A stretch of 64,000 nucleotides of DNA from Nitrospira sp. BO4 (GCA_030144965.1 JAMPUU010000026.1:186001-250000); one strand, 5' to 3'. Positions 48,184 through 57,069 are shown, numbered from the stretch's first letter. Made by a program: numbers and translations. Notes: generated by a model not told the origin, from the sequence alone.

Positions 48184-48531
48184 ATGGACACCGTGATGAA
48201 ACCTGTCCAGAGTCAGCGTGGACGACGGGGGCGATGGAGTGGTGAGCAGAAGCTAGCCCTGTTACAGGAGTGGCAAACCGGGGTGCCACTGGAAGAGGTT
48301 TGTCGGAAATATGGAGTAAACGCGGCGCAGATGTATCGCTGGAAGCACAGCCTCGATCAAGGGCTCAAAGAGTCTGGCGAGTTAGTGCCCAAGAGTCTGG
48401 GGAGCGGGCTGCAGAAGCGGATCGACGAACTGGAGCGGGCCTTGGGGCGCAAGGCCTTGGAGGTGGACGTGTTAAAAAAAGCCTTCGAACTCAAAGGGCT
48501 CACATCACCCGAGGGGACATCCGGTGGCTAA
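48184..48531 (+). CDS. IS3-family transposase OrfA
   Basis: 115 residues with a helix-turn-helix (EQKLALLQEWQTGVPLEEVCRKYGVNAAQMYRWK) in the N-terminal half and a leucine-zipper-like segment (LQKRIDELERALGRKALEVDVLKKAFEL) in the C-terminal half. It binds the element ends and, by -1 frameshifting near its end, would be fused to OrfB. ATG follows GGGAGGACG. Confidence 0.85.
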   Translation: MDTVMKPVQSQRGRRGRWSGEQKLALLQEWQTGVPLEEVCRKYGVNAAQMYRWKHSLDQGLKESGELVPKSLGSGLQKRIDELERALGRKALEVDVLKKAFELKGLTSPEGTSGG

Positions 48532-49189
48532 CGCGAACAACAGGCTGTTCCATCGCCATGGTGTGCCGAGTCCTCGGCAAGCCGCGAAGCTGGTGGTACG
48601 ATCGACGGCGAACGGGGCGAGCCCGACCGCGCCGGCGACCGGAACTCGAAGAGATGATTCGGCAACTCGTGGGAGCCAATCCCCCCTCCTATGGCTATCG
48701 ACGCATCCATGCCGTGCTCAAGCGGCGTGGAATGGCCTGCAATCCCAAAACAGTCTGGCGAGTGTTGCGGCGACGTGGGTGGCTGTCGGCCAGTCGGAGA
48801 CGCATCATCCAGTCGGGGCGGCGGCACGAAGGGCGGGTGCACGTATCGGAACCCAATCGGCGGTGGGCTTCCGACATGACCAGTATCCGAGCGTGGGATG
48901 GTCAAAAGGGCCGCTTCGCAGTCATGATCGACTGTGCGGACCGCATGGTGTTGGCCTGGCGATTCGCCCGACGCATTACGGCCACCAATCTCACCGAGAT
49001 GCTTCGGGAAGCGCTCTGGCGACGGTTTGGAGACGCACGGATCCACGCACGAGGAATCGAGTTGCTCAGCGACAATGGACCGGAATACACCTCCAGCAGG
49101 TACCCCACAGTGCCTTGGCCATGCAGTCGCCAGCCGAATACCATGCGAAATGGCTGGTCACAACCAAGAACCGACCTGTCCAAAATTAG
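48514..49189 (+). pseudogene. IS3-family transposase OrfB, internally deleted
   Basis: In the -1 frame relative to OrfA, the integrase-core part is readable: SWWYDRRRTG, PPSYGYRRIHAVLKRRG, then the first catalytic Asp in RRWASDMTSI and the second in LLSDNGPEYTS. Directly after that the frame breaks and only the extreme C-terminus (SPAEYHAKWLVTTKNRPVQN) remains, in another frame. About 80-100 residues with the catalytic Glu are missing, so the transposase is dead. Confidence 0.85.
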
Positions 49190-49252
49190 GTGGGGCAGAC
49201 CACTGCCTAGCGTAATGGCCCCGAGCAACCATTCCTTTACTTCGATGGGGCA

Positions 49253-49425
49253 CTACTTGGCTTCAACTTTCATGATCAGGCCATAGAGCAGGAGTAGAAT
49301 GTCGAACAGCGATACTGAGACAAATAAGGCTGAAGTCAATCAGTGGGAATGCGATCTTATCCATGATCAATAAGACGCTGTTGATAGCTTGGATTCCAAA
49401 AAACAGTCCGCTCCAGAACAGGCTG
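49253..49425 (-). pseudogene. Membrane protein C-terminal remnant
   Basis: On the minus strand two adjoining frames give GLFFGIQAINSVLLIMDKIAFPLIDFSLICLS and then SLFDILLLLYGLIMKVEAK before a TAG. They read as the last two helices of an inner-membrane protein broken by a frameshift. Family not recognised. It lies between the IS and the decayed copy of glgP, at the junction of the duplication. Confidence 0.45.
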
Positions 49426-49799
49426 CTGAAAACGGACCGGTAGGCAGAGCGGTGGTCAATTGGGAACAGACACTGAGACAGCAATGGGGCACGCTCCGCT
49501 TCGGCGCCTGCCGTGGCGGCGGAAGATCGCCTCGCTCAACTACCTGCTGGCCTCGGTTGTCTGGCGTCAAGGAAGAGGGCACCATCACGACGCCCTTCGA
49601 TATGACCGTGCTGAACGACCTGGACCGCTTCCACCTGGTAATGGACACCAGCAACCGTCTGCCGCAGACCGGCGACAAGGACCTCTACCTGAAGCAGCAA
49701 CTTAAGGACAGGCTGATCGAGCATAAGCAGTACATCGACAAGCACGGCCAAGACATGCCGGAGATTCGCAACCCAACCAACGCAGCTAAACCGGCGTAA
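49421..49799 (+). pseudogene. Fused fragments of glgP and xfp (right copy of the duplicated segment)
   Basis: Bases 49421-49502 match the 3' part of glgP (AENG.VGRAVVNWEQTLRQQW; same as 37283-37364). Bases 49507-49566 match an internal piece of xfp (39826-39886) in a shifted frame. Bases 49568-49799 match the xfp 3' end (from about 40449), including [21 protein letters not shown] in two pieces and the final NAAKPA. Two nested deletions have reduced about 5 kb to 0.4 kb. Confidence 0.85.
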
Positions 49800-49828
49800 A
49801 TCGGGCAGGCACCAGGAAACTATTCACA

Positions 49829-52102
49829 ATGCGAACGACCCCAACTCAATCCGAGGTGAGACCGGCGTCGTCGAGGCCGACAGACACCAGGCCCCCTGAC
49901 ATCGCCTCCGCGTCGGTTCCCGACACGCTCGCGGCGTTGCAGGTGAACCCCGAGACAGGGCTCACGCAGACGGAGGTGGATGCGCGCCGAAAGGCGCACG
50001 GCTACAACGAGGTGGCAGAAACGAAAGGACACCCGGTCCGCATGTTTCTCAGCAAGTTCTGGGGGGTGTCGGCCTGGATGCTTGAGCTGATCATCGTGTT
50101 GTCGGCCGTTCTCCGGAAATACTCCGACCTCGTCGTGGTGGGTGCGCTGCTGGTCATCAACGCCGTGTTGAGCTTCATGCAGGAGCGTCGGGCCGCCGGT
50201 GTCGTTGAGGCGCTACGCCGACGGCTGCATGTCAATGCACGCGTTCGGCGGGGTTCGTGTTGGCAAGTCATTCCCGCCCGGGAGCTGGTCCCCGGCGACA
50301 TTGTTCGCGTGCGCCCGGGCGACATCATTCCAGCCGACGTGAAGCTCTTAACGGGAATGTTGAGTGTGGATCAGTCGGCCCTGACCGGGGAATCAATGGA
50401 TGTCGACAAGGCATCAGGCGGCGTGCTCGCGTCGGGATCAATCGTGCGCCGGGGGGAGGGCAACGGCGTGGTACTGCTGACCGGGGGGCAGACCTACTTT
50501 GGTCGCACCACGGAACTCGTGCAGAAGGCGCGTCCGAAACTCCACATCGAAGCCGTAGTAGCCAAGGTGGTCCGCTGGCTGTTCGTTATCGTCGGCGCGC
50601 TGCTGGGCCTGGTGATCGTCTTGTCGCTCATCCGCGGCACGCCGCTCCTCGAGATGGTCCCGCTCATGCTCGTGCTATTGATGAGCGCGGTGCCGGTCGC
50701 CCTTCCCGTCATGTTCACAGTCAGCATGGCCCTCGGGTCAAAGGAGCTGGCAAAGCGCGGCGTGCTGGTTACCCGCCTCAGTGCTGCGGAGGATGCCGCG
50801 ACGATGGATGTGCTCTGCGTAGACAAGACGGGCACGATCACGATGAACCAACTGGCTATCACCGGCGTGATCCCGCTGGATCAGGCGACGGAGTCCGATG
50901 TACTGTTTGCTGGCGCACTCGCCTCCCAAGAAGCCAATCAAGATCCGATTGACCTGGCGTTCCTTGCCGTAGCGAAGGAGCGGCATATCTCTGATGGCGT
51001 GCCCGCTGTCATGCCAATCTCCTTCGCGCCGTTCGACGCGACAACCCGGCGGACGGAAGTCGTGGTCGAACAGAACGGGCAGCGACTGCGCATGATGAAG
51101 GGCGCCGTGCGAACCGTCGCTGAAGCCTGCGGACTGCAGTCCTCGGCAATCGAGGCATTGGAGGCCCGTGTCGCCGAAGCCGCACTGAAAGGTTATCGGA
51201 CACTGGCGGTGGCGCGCGGCCCCGAGACGGGTGCCCCCGCATTGGTCGGATTGGTGACGTTATATGACCCGCCTCGACCAGACGCGAAGGAACTTATCGC
51301 CGCACTCCACGATCTCGGCGTGTCGGTGAAGATGCTTACCGGTGATGCGCTGGCGGTTGCGAGTGACATCGCGCATGGAGTCGGGTTGTCCAACATCCGG
51401 CGCATGGCGGACCTGAAAACCGCGAGCGCGCAGGCCGGCAACGAGATGGTCGACTTGTTGGCGGGCGCCGATGGGTTTGCCGAAGTCTATCCGGAGGACA
51501 AATACATTGTCGTGCAGCATCTGCAGGCCGCGGGGCATGTGACCGGCATGACGGGCGACGGCGTCAACGACGCGCCCGCACTACGCCAGGCTGAAGTGGG
51601 CATCGCCGTCAGCTCCGCGACCGATGTGGCCAAGGGGGCCGCGAGCGTCGTCCTGACGGAACCGGGATTGACGAACATTGTGGCGTTAATCGAGCAGGGA
51701 CGGACGATCTACCAGCGCATTCTGACCTGGATCATCAACAAGATCAGCCGGACGATCCTGAAGGCCGCCTTCGTCGCCATCGCGTTTGTGGTGACTGGCA
51801 AGTTCGTGGTCTCCGCCTTTGCAATGCTACTCCTGGTCTTCATGACGGATTTTGCGAAAGTCTCCCTCGCCACCGACCACGTGCGATCGTCCAAGAAGCC
51901 GGAGACGTGGAACATCGGAGGCTACATCGCCATGTCTGTAGCGCTGGGTGTCGCGATGGTCTTGGAAACGCTCCTCCTCTTGTGGATCGGCTGGTCACAA
52001 TTCGGTCTGGCGACGAACGATCAGGGCCTCTACACCTTCAGCTTCTTGACACTACTTTATTTTGCCGTGTTCTCCATAGTGTCCGCTCGTGAGCGCAACT
52101 GA
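49829..52102 (+). CDS. P3A-type proton-translocating ATPase, C-terminus cut by a UGA
   Basis: 757 residues. Family landmarks: actuator TGES in DQSALTGESMDV, phosphorylation site D332 in CVDKTGTITMN, FDATTRRTEV nucleotide-binding loop, MLTGDALAVA and TGDGVNDAPALRQAEVGIAV hinge. This is the plasma-membrane H+-ATPase type (PMA1-like), which pumps protons out at the cost of ATP. The frame stops at TGA 52100-52102 after VSARERN, but the same frame continues FWATLPSKTFLIALMAEAL...AVKVAMIKW for 72 more codons to TAG at 52319, which is the normal last two helices. The enzyme is therefore truncated unless the UGA is read through. Confidence 0.9.
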   Translation: MRTTPTQSEVRPASSRPTDTRPPDIASASVPDTLAALQVNPETGLTQTEVDARRKAHGYNEVAETKGHPVRMFLSKFWGVSAWMLELIIVLSAVLRKYSDLVVVGALLVINAVLSFMQERRAAGVVEALRRRLHVNARVRRGSCWQVIPARELVPGDIVRVRPGDIIPADVKLLTGMLSVDQSALTGESMDVDKASGGVLASGSIVRRGEGNGVVLLTGGQTYFGRTTELVQKARPKLHIEAVVAKVVRWLFVIVGALLGLVIVLSLIRGTPLLEMVPLMLVLLMSAVPVALPVMFTVSMALGSKELAKRGVLVTRLSAAEDAATMDVLCVDKTGTITMNQLAITGVIPLDQATESDVLFAGALASQEANQDPIDLAFLAVAKERHISDGVPAVMPISFAPFDATTRRTEVVVEQNGQRLRMMKGAVRTVAEACGLQSSAIEALEARVAEAALKGYRTLAVARGPETGAPALVGLVTLYDPPRPDAKELIAALHDLGVSVKMLTGDALAVASDIAHGVGLSNIRRMADLKTASAQAGNEMVDLLAGADGFAEVYPEDKYIVVQHLQAAGHVTGMTGDGVNDAPALRQAEVGIAVSSATDVAKGAASVVLTEPGLTNIVALIEQGRTIYQRILTWIINKISRTILKAAFVAIAFVVTGKFVVSAFAMLLLVFMTDFAKVSLATDHVRSSKKPETWNIGGYIAMSVALGVAMVLETLLLLWIGWSQFGLATNDQGLYTFSFLTLLYFAVFSIVSARERN

Positions 52103-52321
52103 TTCTGGGCAACGCTGCCCAGTAAGACCTTTCTGATAGCCCTCATGGCAGAAGCTCTCACGGGCACCATTCTGACGCGCGTGGGACTCCCGGGACTCAT
52201 GCCGTTGCCCTGGGCGCAGACGCTCGCGATTTTCGTCTATGCCATGGTCACGTGCCTCGTCGTGAACGATGCCGTGAAGGTCGCGATGATTAAATGGCGC
52301 GTTCCCGCAGCGGTGGTCTAG
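52103..52321 (+). pseudogene. In-frame continuation of the P3A ATPase gene after the UGA
   Basis: Same reading frame as the ATPase. Encodes FWATLPSKT, an Ala/Leu-rich helix and LPWAQTLAIFVYAMVTCLVV NDAVKVAMIKW-type sequence (given here in parts), the expected M9-M10 region of bacterial PMA-like pumps. With it the protein would be 829-830 residues, the normal family length. Family members usually have Arg-Trp-Phe-Trp at the junction, so the UGA probably replaced a Trp codon. Confidence 0.75.
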
Positions 52322-52330
52322 GAGGCGCCG

Positions 52331-52381
52331 ATGCACACGAAAATGTTTCTTGTCCGTCATACCGAAACGCAGAAAGGCTAA
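52331..52381 (+). pseudogene. Histidine-phosphatase N-terminal shred (possible)
   Basis: After GGAGGCGCCG an ATG opens MHTKMFLVRHTETQKG and then a TAA. The string resembles the LFLVRHGET start of phosphoglycerate-mutase-like phosphatases. With only 16 codons left, the call is tentative. Confidence 0.25.
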
Positions 52382-52438
52382 GTGATGGCGGGAAAGGCAT
52401 ATGTCTAAATAGCCGACAGTGTCTCAGCGAGAGCAGAT

Positions 52439-52520
52439 ATGAAGCACAAAGCCAGTCCTTCGAATCTCGGTTCAGTGGTCCCGGTGCGCGGCAGCGTCGT
52501 CGATGTACGGTTCGACGTCG
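52439..52520 (+). pseudogene. 5' fragment of atpD (right copy)
   Basis: The first 25 or so codons ([24 protein letters not shown]) and the upstream GAGCAGAT match the intact atpD start at 40932. Resemblance ends near 52520; a frame continues to 52786 without family character. It shows that in the ancestral order the proton ATPase was followed by the N-ATPase operon. Confidence 0.85.
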
Positions 52521-52521
52521 G

Positions 52522-53067
52522 AGGAGAGATCGAGAATATTGCCATGTATGACCGTTTGCTGAAGGTGCCGAGATTCCGGCCATCCGAGTTCCGTGTTCCA
52601 ACGGCGTCTAGCGCGATCTGGGGAAGCGGGACGAGGGCTAGGTCAAGGCGCGCCCCTCCGCGAGGGACACGAACTGATGGCGGTCCAACTCGACTCCGCC
52701 GTCGGTGGAGAATCACGAGACATCGTTGCTCGAAAAAGCGAGGCGGGATGTTCGGAGGGGACAAGATGTTGCTCTACGAGAATTAGCTTTCGTCGCTGGA
52801 CATTAGGCAGGAAAATGTAAATTCAGTTCAACTTGACACTCTCCTGGTTTAGTCGCGCACGGTCCGGACTTAAAGAAAAAGGTTAGAAGTCACCTACGTT
52901 TAGGGCGAAGTCCCAGTCCCGATAAGGCCCATGCGTATAGCTGGAATCGAACGAAGACATTATGTAGAATGTTCCACTATTCAATCTGAAATCATTGAGG
53001 AGCGATGAGGTGTCTCACGAGAACCCAAAAACTCTTGACGCCGGGTGACGATAGGATTTGAGCAATT
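52522..53067. other. Gene-free stretch after the atpD fragment
   Basis: Short overlapping frames to about 52820 (one contains GHELMAVQLDSAVGGESRD) may be scrambled remains of a gene. From 52830 to 53067 the sequence is AT-richer and non-coding. No RNA gene is recognised. Confidence 0.4.
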
Positions 53068-53358
53068 ATGTTCTCTATCAGCAGTGGCGGTCGTTCTTCT
53101 TGTCGGGTGCACGGCACATCCCTGATTCTGTTCCTCTGTCTCTGCGTCGTGTTTCAAATGTTGGGAGTGCCTGCGACCCTCTTGGATCTTGAAGGTTCCG
53201 CCGATCTCATCGCTGCCGCAGCTCTAGAAGGCTTGTCTCTCCCACCGAATGCACCCGCTTCGCCCGTCCAAGACGGATCGAGAATGCTTCCTGACGTGCC
53301 CTTGACAGCTGCTATTGCGGTTCCACCGAATTCCCTCTTTCATCCTCCGCGTATTTAG
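53068..53358 (+). CDS. Small single-helix membrane protein ending in FHPP motif
   Basis: 96 residues. One hydrophobic segment (LILFLCLCVVFQMLGVPATLL) near the N-terminus, then a Pro/Ala-rich periplasmic-looking region and the C-terminus SLFHPPRI. A gene at 56213-56560 encodes a relative with the same helix-LGVP...T start and SVFHPPIT end. AGGA eleven bases before the ATG. Function unknown. Confidence 0.6.
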   Translation: MFSISSGGRSSCRVHGTSLILFLCLCVVFQMLGVPATLLDLEGSADLIAAAALEGLSLPPNAPASPVQDGSRMLPDVPLTAAIAVPPNSLFHPPRI

Positions 53359-53531
53359 TTTCTTATACATTCCAATCGCTGGCCATCCTCCGTTATGTGG
53401 AGTGCACACGTTCTGGCAAGCCTGCGTGACGGCAGTGCTCTGTCTTCGGGGCGTCCACGTCTCGGCTGCGACATTCCTCCCGTAGGAATACCTTAACCTG
53501 GATGAAAGTGACGAGTTGAAGGGGATGGGTC

Positions 53532-53720
53532 ATAGATAACATCGTACAGGTGAATCAGGATCTCTACCTCAACATTACGGAGGCGGTGAAGATCCAGGCC
53601 CATGGAAAGAGCGGCGGTATCTCGATGAAGACTGGCAATGGAGTCCTCACCGAATACTATAGTCATCCGGAGGCCCTGAGGTATCACAAACTGAAGGAAC
53701 TCCTCACGAAAGCAAAATAA
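53532..53720 (+). CDS. Small conserved hypothetical protein, start codon uncertain
   Basis: The frame encodes DNIVQVNQDLYLNITEAVKI, KTGNGVLTEYYSHPEAL and LLTKAK, the same 62-residue protein as at 33819-34007. The codon matching that gene's GTG start is ATA here (53532), eight bases after AAGGGGA. The first normal start is a GTG at 53550, which would remove six residues. Either ATA is used, the shorter form is made, or the gene is dying. Confidence 0.5.
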   Translation: MDNIVQVNQDLYLNITEAVKIQAHGKSGGISMKTGNGVLTEYYSHPEALRYHKLKELLTKAK

Positions 53721-53775
53721 GTTGCGCCTGTCTTCATCAGGCAAGTTTTGCTATCTACGCAACGGAGAAACGATC

Positions 53776-54009
53776 ATGACCGCATTTGCCTATAAAGAAC
53801 GGTCCATCCAACTATGGCCGGGCCTGAAAGATGATGGGACATGGCTTTGCCGCTACTTCATTATTGAAAATGGGAACATCATTTCGGGTTTAATCTACCC
53901 TGACGCCCACTTTTCCACGCGCAGAGAGGCGGAAGCGGCCGCATTGAAAGCGGCGCAAGACGTGATCGATGCGCGTGAACCCCTCGGCACACCGATATGT
54001 GATCGCTGA
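53776..54009 (+). CDS. Small hypothetical protein
   Basis: 77 residues from an ATG at 53776 with GGAG nine bases upstream. Sequence MTAFAYKERSIQLWPGLKDD, WLCRYFIIENG, then RREAEAAALKAAQDVIDA. No signal or membrane helix; mixed strand then helix. Family not recognised. The next gene starts 22 bp further on the same strand. Confidence 0.55.
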   Translation: MTAFAYKERSIQLWPGLKDDGTWLCRYFIIENGNIISGLIYPDAHFSTRREAEAAALKAAQDVIDAREPLGTPICDR

Positions 54010-54031
54010 TAACACCGCATATGGAGAGAGG

Positions 54032-54322
54032 ATGCCTCACGTGCAAGATGATATTGCGGAAAAGATCAGCATCATACAGAAGTGCCTAGCCAAATCCTTT
54101 GTTGTGCTTACTCCCAAGCAGTCTGGTGAACTCTGGATTTTTACGACTGGCGCAACGCACTTCGAGTTTGGGTTTTTTCGCCCTGCCATGGAAACGATGG
54201 GCCTGCAACAGCTTCAGCCATTCATGGAAACCGAGGTCCTGCCGATGATGCTTCACAACCCAGGGAAAATGATCTACTTTGGGATCCATGGCCTCAGTGT
54301 TCGAGAACGAAACTCCACATGA
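54032..54322 (+). CDS. Small hypothetical protein
   Basis: 96 residues; the ATG at 54032 directly follows GGAGAGAG. Reads as a soluble alpha/beta protein (EKISIIQKCLAKSFVVLTPKQ, ELWIFTTGATHFEFGFFRPAM). No known family. Probably co-transcribed with the preceding small gene; NhaD follows after 72 bp. Confidence 0.55.
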   Translation: MPHVQDDIAEKISIIQKCLAKSFVVLTPKQSGELWIFTTGATHFEFGFFRPAMETMGLQQLQPFMETEVLPMMLHNPGKMIYFGIHGLSVRERNST

Positions 54323-54394
54323 CCTGCGTGTTCGCTAAGGGGTTCTGTACCTAATCTCCTTTTTATTTCGAGTTACAGTATGAGGGGAGATGAG

Positions 54395-55756
54395 ATGCCG
54401 AGTTTTGTAAGTCATTGGACGGGTTATACGGCGCTGGCCGTATTTGTCGCCGCCTATCTTCTGGTTATTGCCGAAGAGTCAATTGACCTTCGTAAATCCA
54501 AACCAGTCATGGTCGCGGCAGGCGTGATCTGGATTTTGGTGGCGCTTGCATACAGCACGCAAAACCAATCCCATGCCGCCGCAGAAATCCTCCGGCATAA
54601 CCTGCTCGAATATGCCGAGCTGATGCTCTTCCTTCTCTCCGCAATGACCTTCATCAACACGATGAGCGAGCGCAACATCTTCGAGGCCTTGCGGACGCGT
54701 CTGATTTCGTTTGGATTGTCGCTGCGCAGCGTATTCTGGCTCACAGGTATCCTGGCGTTCTTCATCTCCCCCGTGGCCGATAATCTCACGACGGCTTTGG
54801 TGATGGGCGCGGTGGTCATGGCGATCGGCGCGGGCAACGGACGCTTCATCGCCTTGGGATGCATCAATGTGGTCGTGGCCGCCAATGCCGGCGGCGCGTT
54901 CAGCCCGTTCGGGGATATCACGACGCTGATGGTCTGGCAAAAAGGCGTGGTGAAATTTGGAGAGTTTTTCGCGCTCTTTGTTCCGTCACTCGTCAACTGG
55001 CTTGTGCCGGCAGCCGCAATGGCACTGACAATCCCGCGCGACAAGCCGGCAGCCACCATGGAGGATGTAGAGGTCAAGCATGGCAGCTATCTCATTGTTC
55101 TGTTGTTTGTACTCACCATCGCCGGCACCGTGGTGATGCACCATTTTCTTCAGATTCCTCCGTTTCTCGGCATGATGACCGGACTGGGGATTCTTAAATC
55201 CTATGGGCATTTTATTCGGCGGAAGGAATTGGACGAATGGACGGACATTCCCGTGGTTGATGATGAAAATATGGGACAGAGGAATGTTTTACTGAAACCC
55301 GCCGTAAAGCCTTTCGACATTTTCATCAGCATAAAACGCGTGGAATGGGACACGCTGATGTTTTTTTACGGCATCATGCTATCTGTCGGTGGCCTTGGTG
55401 CGCTGGGCTATCTCCCCCTTCTGTCCGATTTTCTGTATCAAGGTCTAGGCGCAACGTCGGCCAATATCCTTGTTGGGGTTTTATCAGCAGTCATAGACAA
55501 CATCCCTATCATGTTCGCCGTATTAAGCATGAATCCCGATATGAACCTCGGCCAGTGGCTTCTGGTCACGCTAACCGCCGGGGTTGGTGGGTCGCTTCTG
55601 TCCATAGGTTCGGCTGCCGGAGTCGCGCTCATGGGACAAGCACGCGGGGTTTATACCTTCTTTGCCCACCTGAAATGGACTTGGGCGATTGCATTGGGAT
55701 ATGCGGCCAGTATCGGCGCTCACTTCCTGATAAACGGACATTTGTTTACTCCCTAG
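54395..55756 (+). CDS. nhaD: Na+/H+ antiporter, NhaD family
   Basis: 453 residues from the ATG at 54395, which has AGGGGAG upstream; an ATG at 54380 would add five residues. About twelve membrane helices. NhaD/ion-transporter-superfamily motifs are intact: PVADNLTTALVMGAVVMAIG, AANAGGAFSPFGDITTLMVW, SAVIDNIPIMFAVL and GSAAGVALMGQARG. It exchanges cytoplasmic Na+ for external protons. Together with the Na+-type N-ATPase 10 kb upstream this indicates active sodium handling at the membrane. Confidence 0.93.
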   Translation: MPSFVSHWTGYTALAVFVAAYLLVIAEESIDLRKSKPVMVAAGVIWILVALAYSTQNQSHAAAEILRHNLLEYAELMLFLLSAMTFINTMSERNIFEALRTRLISFGLSLRSVFWLTGILAFFISPVADNLTTALVMGAVVMAIGAGNGRFIALGCINVVVAANAGGAFSPFGDITTLMVWQKGVVKFGEFFALFVPSLVNWLVPAAAMALTIPRDKPAATMEDVEVKHGSYLIVLLFVLTIAGTVVMHHFLQIPPFLGMMTGLGILKSYGHFIRRKELDEWTDIPVVDDENMGQRNVLLKPAVKPFDIFISIKRVEWDTLMFFYGIMLSVGGLGALGYLPLLSDFLYQGLGATSANILVGVLSAVIDNIPIMFAVLSMNPDMNLGQWLLVTLTAGVGGSLLSIGSAAGVALMGQARGVYTFFAHLKWTWAIALGYAASIGAHFLINGHLFTP

Positions 55757-55898
55757 TTGTTTTTAACTTACCTAGTCATGGTCTTTAGTGCTCTTCCTAG
55801 TGCTCACACTCTGCATTCATGACAAGAATACACGTGTCCTGCTGAACCGCGACACGGAAGGCATCGTTAAGCGGGGAGAGGTGACTACCCACGAAGAT

Positions 55899-56108
55899 TC
55901 ACAGAAGATAAAACACAACAACCTTCTGCTTACCGCAATCTTCGCAAACTGCCATCTCTGTTCTTAATTTACTATAGTCAATAGGAGCGCCAGCGGAGGG
56001 AAAGTGGCTAGCCTTCGCAAATTCCTTTTGTTTTTCATTCTGCTGGTAAACCGGCAACTTTCCGAACGCAACACAGCATTCCGCGCAATACTTAGCCGTC
56101 TGTTTCAT
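55899..56108 (-). CDS. Small zinc-ribbon-like protein
   Basis: 69 residues from the ATG at 56108 (AAAGGAG upstream; an earlier ATG at 56147 lacks a site). Two Cys pairs, KYCAECC near the start and CEDCGKQ near the end, suit a small treble-clef or ribbon holding one Zn. Basic middle. Function unknown. Confidence 0.5.
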   Translation of the reverse strand: MKQTAKYCAECCVAFGKLPVYQQNEKQKEFAKASHFPSAGAPIDYSKLRTEMAVCEDCGKQKVVVFYLL

Positions 56109-56212
56109 TGCTTTTATTCTCTCCTTTCGCGTCAATTGCCCCTGCATTCAGCGAACAGAGGATGCGCTCCCTGCAAACTGAATGACAGATTCGCGGATAA
56201 ATCGAGTGAGAT

Positions 56213-56560
56213 TTAGGTTATGGGCGGATGGAAGACGGAGAGAGCCAACACTTGCGGGTCGGTTGTTAGATGTTCATTAACATCGAGATGAAATGCCGCA
56301 AACCTACGAAGTTCGGTCAATGGATGAAGCAGCGAGAAACACTCGGAAATAGATGTATAGAGCAGGCTGGATATTGTGCAAGCACCTAACAAAGAAACCG
56401 ATGCTTCCGGGATAGTCGAAGGCATAAGCGCAGTTATCATGGTCACCGGAACGCCAAGAACCTGCACAAACACTAAGACACAGAGCAGGATGACGAGACA
56501 CGCAGGTAGCGATAAATGAACGGTGGCCGAAGCAGTACTTTTAGGCCTTGCAAGCGTCAT
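56213..56560 (-). CDS. Small single-helix membrane protein ending in FHPP motif, second copy
   Basis: 115 residues from an ATG at 56560, or 121 from a TTG at 56578. Hydrophobic helix LPACLVILLCVLVFVQVLGVPV, then a middle part with Ser/Leu and the C-terminus LSVFHPPIT. Related to 53068-53358 in the LGVP-x-T after the helix and the FHPP end. Lies on the opposite strand. Possibly inner-membrane anchored with a periplasmic tail. Function unknown. Confidence 0.55.
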   Translation of the reverse strand: MTLARPKSTASATVHLSLPACLVILLCVLVFVQVLGVPVTMITALMPSTIPEASVSLLGACTISSLLYTSISECFSLLHPLTELRRFAAFHLDVNEHLTTDPQVLALSVFHPPIT

Positions 56561-56724
56561 GTTCGATAAAGACTTCAATCTAACAACTCACTGACAATTG
56601 GGCTTATTGACTACTCGGTAGCATTGCCATCGCGCAGGCGCACATTAAAGCAATAATGGCACAAGAATTTCAAACCCGGGACGCTTAAAGTGAATCCATA
56701 CTCCACCCAAACCGCCTTTATACA

Positions 56725-57058
56725 TCAGGAATAGGAGAGAAACGCGTAAATTTTCTGTAAGAATTGGGATGTTTCAGCCTTTACCCCGTGAAAGAACTTC
56801 CTCTTAATGAAACTGTGGGATGGATGTTGGTGAAGAGTTATAAACCCATCGGTAAGGAAGCGGCGAACCCGGTCGGCAATCTCATCGCGGCTTTTACGAA
56901 AGACAACTAACCGCTGTGCCGGGTCGTCAAAGTTCCAATGCAAACGTTTTGGCCGCGCCTGGAAAAATCGCGCAAGTTTCCTGTGCACGGTCACAGACGG
57001 TAATCACATAGTCGAAAATGTTGATTCAAATAGGGGTCAACCCGTTCGGATACATGGT
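56725..57058 (-). pseudogene. Arsenate reductase / low-Mr phosphatase family remnant
   Basis: Minus-strand frames give FDYVITVCDRAQETCAIFPG (about 57030-56970) and, after a frameshift, KRLHWNFDDPAQRLVVFRKSRDEI and VRRFL. These are the second half of thioredoxin-type ArsC proteins. The N-terminal catalytic Cys part is absent. The tail beyond VRRFLTDG is longer than usual and unrelated. A dead gene. Confidence 0.75.
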
Positions 57059-57069
57059 GAGAAATATCT

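Larger units (their letters stand above)
48137..49197 (+). mobile_element. Defective IS3-family insertion sequence
   Basis: Imperfect terminal inverted repeats of about 25 bp bound the element: TGCCCCACTTAAGATTTGG at the left and, read inwards on the other strand, TGCCCCACCTAATTTTGG at the right, both followed by ACAGGT. It contains orfA and a deleted orfB in a -1 frame, the IS3 arrangement. No target-site duplication is visible at the flanks (TTG against GAC), as expected if recombination has occurred at one end. Confidence 0.85.
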
